Origin: Holosporales bacterium
GTDB taxonomy: Bacteria; Pseudomonadota; Alphaproteobacteria; RUG11792
Assembly (NCBI GenBank): GCA_031281515.1
Contig: JAITFF010000051.1
Location: 1 to 6,489 of the forward strand
Direction: 5' to 3'
DNA length: 6,489 nucleotides
In this document: positions 6,417 through 6,489 of the stretch, in pieces
How positions within the stretch are numbered: position 1 is the stretch's first letter
How the letters are laid out: each line of letters opens with the position of its first letter
The notes under the pieces: model-generated
What the model was told of the DNA's origin: nothing
The model's database searches: none
The model's input: the letters and a program-made list of their open reading frames with translations, nothing else
Program-made: the position numbers and the translations under genes

Positions 6417-6489
6417 ATGCAGAAAGAATTATTATTGGAAATCCTTTCAGAAGAGATTCCATCAAGGTTTCAGAAAGATGCCCTCGCTA
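6417..6489 (+). CDS. glyS: Glycyl-tRNA synthetase beta subunit, start only (runs off window)
   Basis: Only 24 complete codons are visible. The N-terminus reads LLLEILSEEIP after the opening MQKE, the hallmark beginning of GlyS, the large subunit that binds and recognises tRNA-Gly. Its position five bases after glyQ confirms the call. An AGGAGG at 6398-6403, inside the end of glyQ, is a perfect Shine-Dalgarno but lies 13 bases from the ATG, longer than ideal; no nearer start codon in this frame fits better. Confidence 0.93.
   Translation, partial: MQKELLLEILSEEIPSRFQKDALA

Overview
The window is a tightly packed, single-strand (+) block of bacterial chromosome. It holds nine coding regions: a class A penicillin-binding protein cut at its 5' end, lipA, a small six-helix membrane protein resembling a type IV prepilin peptidase, uppP, an unrecognised 67-residue basic protein, ssb, dapB, glyQ, and the first codons of glyS. 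I see no rRNA, tRNA, CRISPR array, insertion sequence or phage gene. Separate glyQ and glyS genes, the style of the SSB, DapB and LipA sequences, moderate base composition and heavy use of AGG arginine codons suggest a proteobacterium. My best guess is an alphaproteobacterium, possibly a reduced host-associated lineage such as Holosporales. That placement is inference, not proof.

Positions 1-2974 form one compact run. The penicillin-binding protein ends one base before the lipA ATG, and lipA overlaps the peptidase-like gene by 16 bases. After a 50-base gap carrying a small hairpin comes uppP with a GTG start (3025-3810). Positions 3811-4221 are the loosest stretch. They hold only the 67-codon gene, which has a strong ribosome binding site, and then a convincing sigma70-type promoter for ssb inside an interrupted palindrome. 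From 4222 onward ssb, dapB, glyQ and glyS follow closely and may be one transcription unit, with a possible extra promoter before glyQ.

Three genes serve peptidoglycan: the polymerase/crosslinker (penicillin-binding protein), recycling of the lipid carrier (uppP), and meso-diaminopimelate/lysine synthesis (dapB). The organism therefore probably makes a real cell wall. LipA makes the lipoyl cofactor for 2-oxoacid dehydrogenases and glycine cleavage, SSB serves replication and repair, and GlyQ/GlyS charge tRNA-Gly.

There is no clear sign of a new multi-gene system. The most interesting items are the unusual small gene at 3891, the active-site substitutions in UppP (Asn in place of the conserved His), the orphan GLAD-type prepilin-peptidase-like protein, and the palindrome around the ssb promoter.
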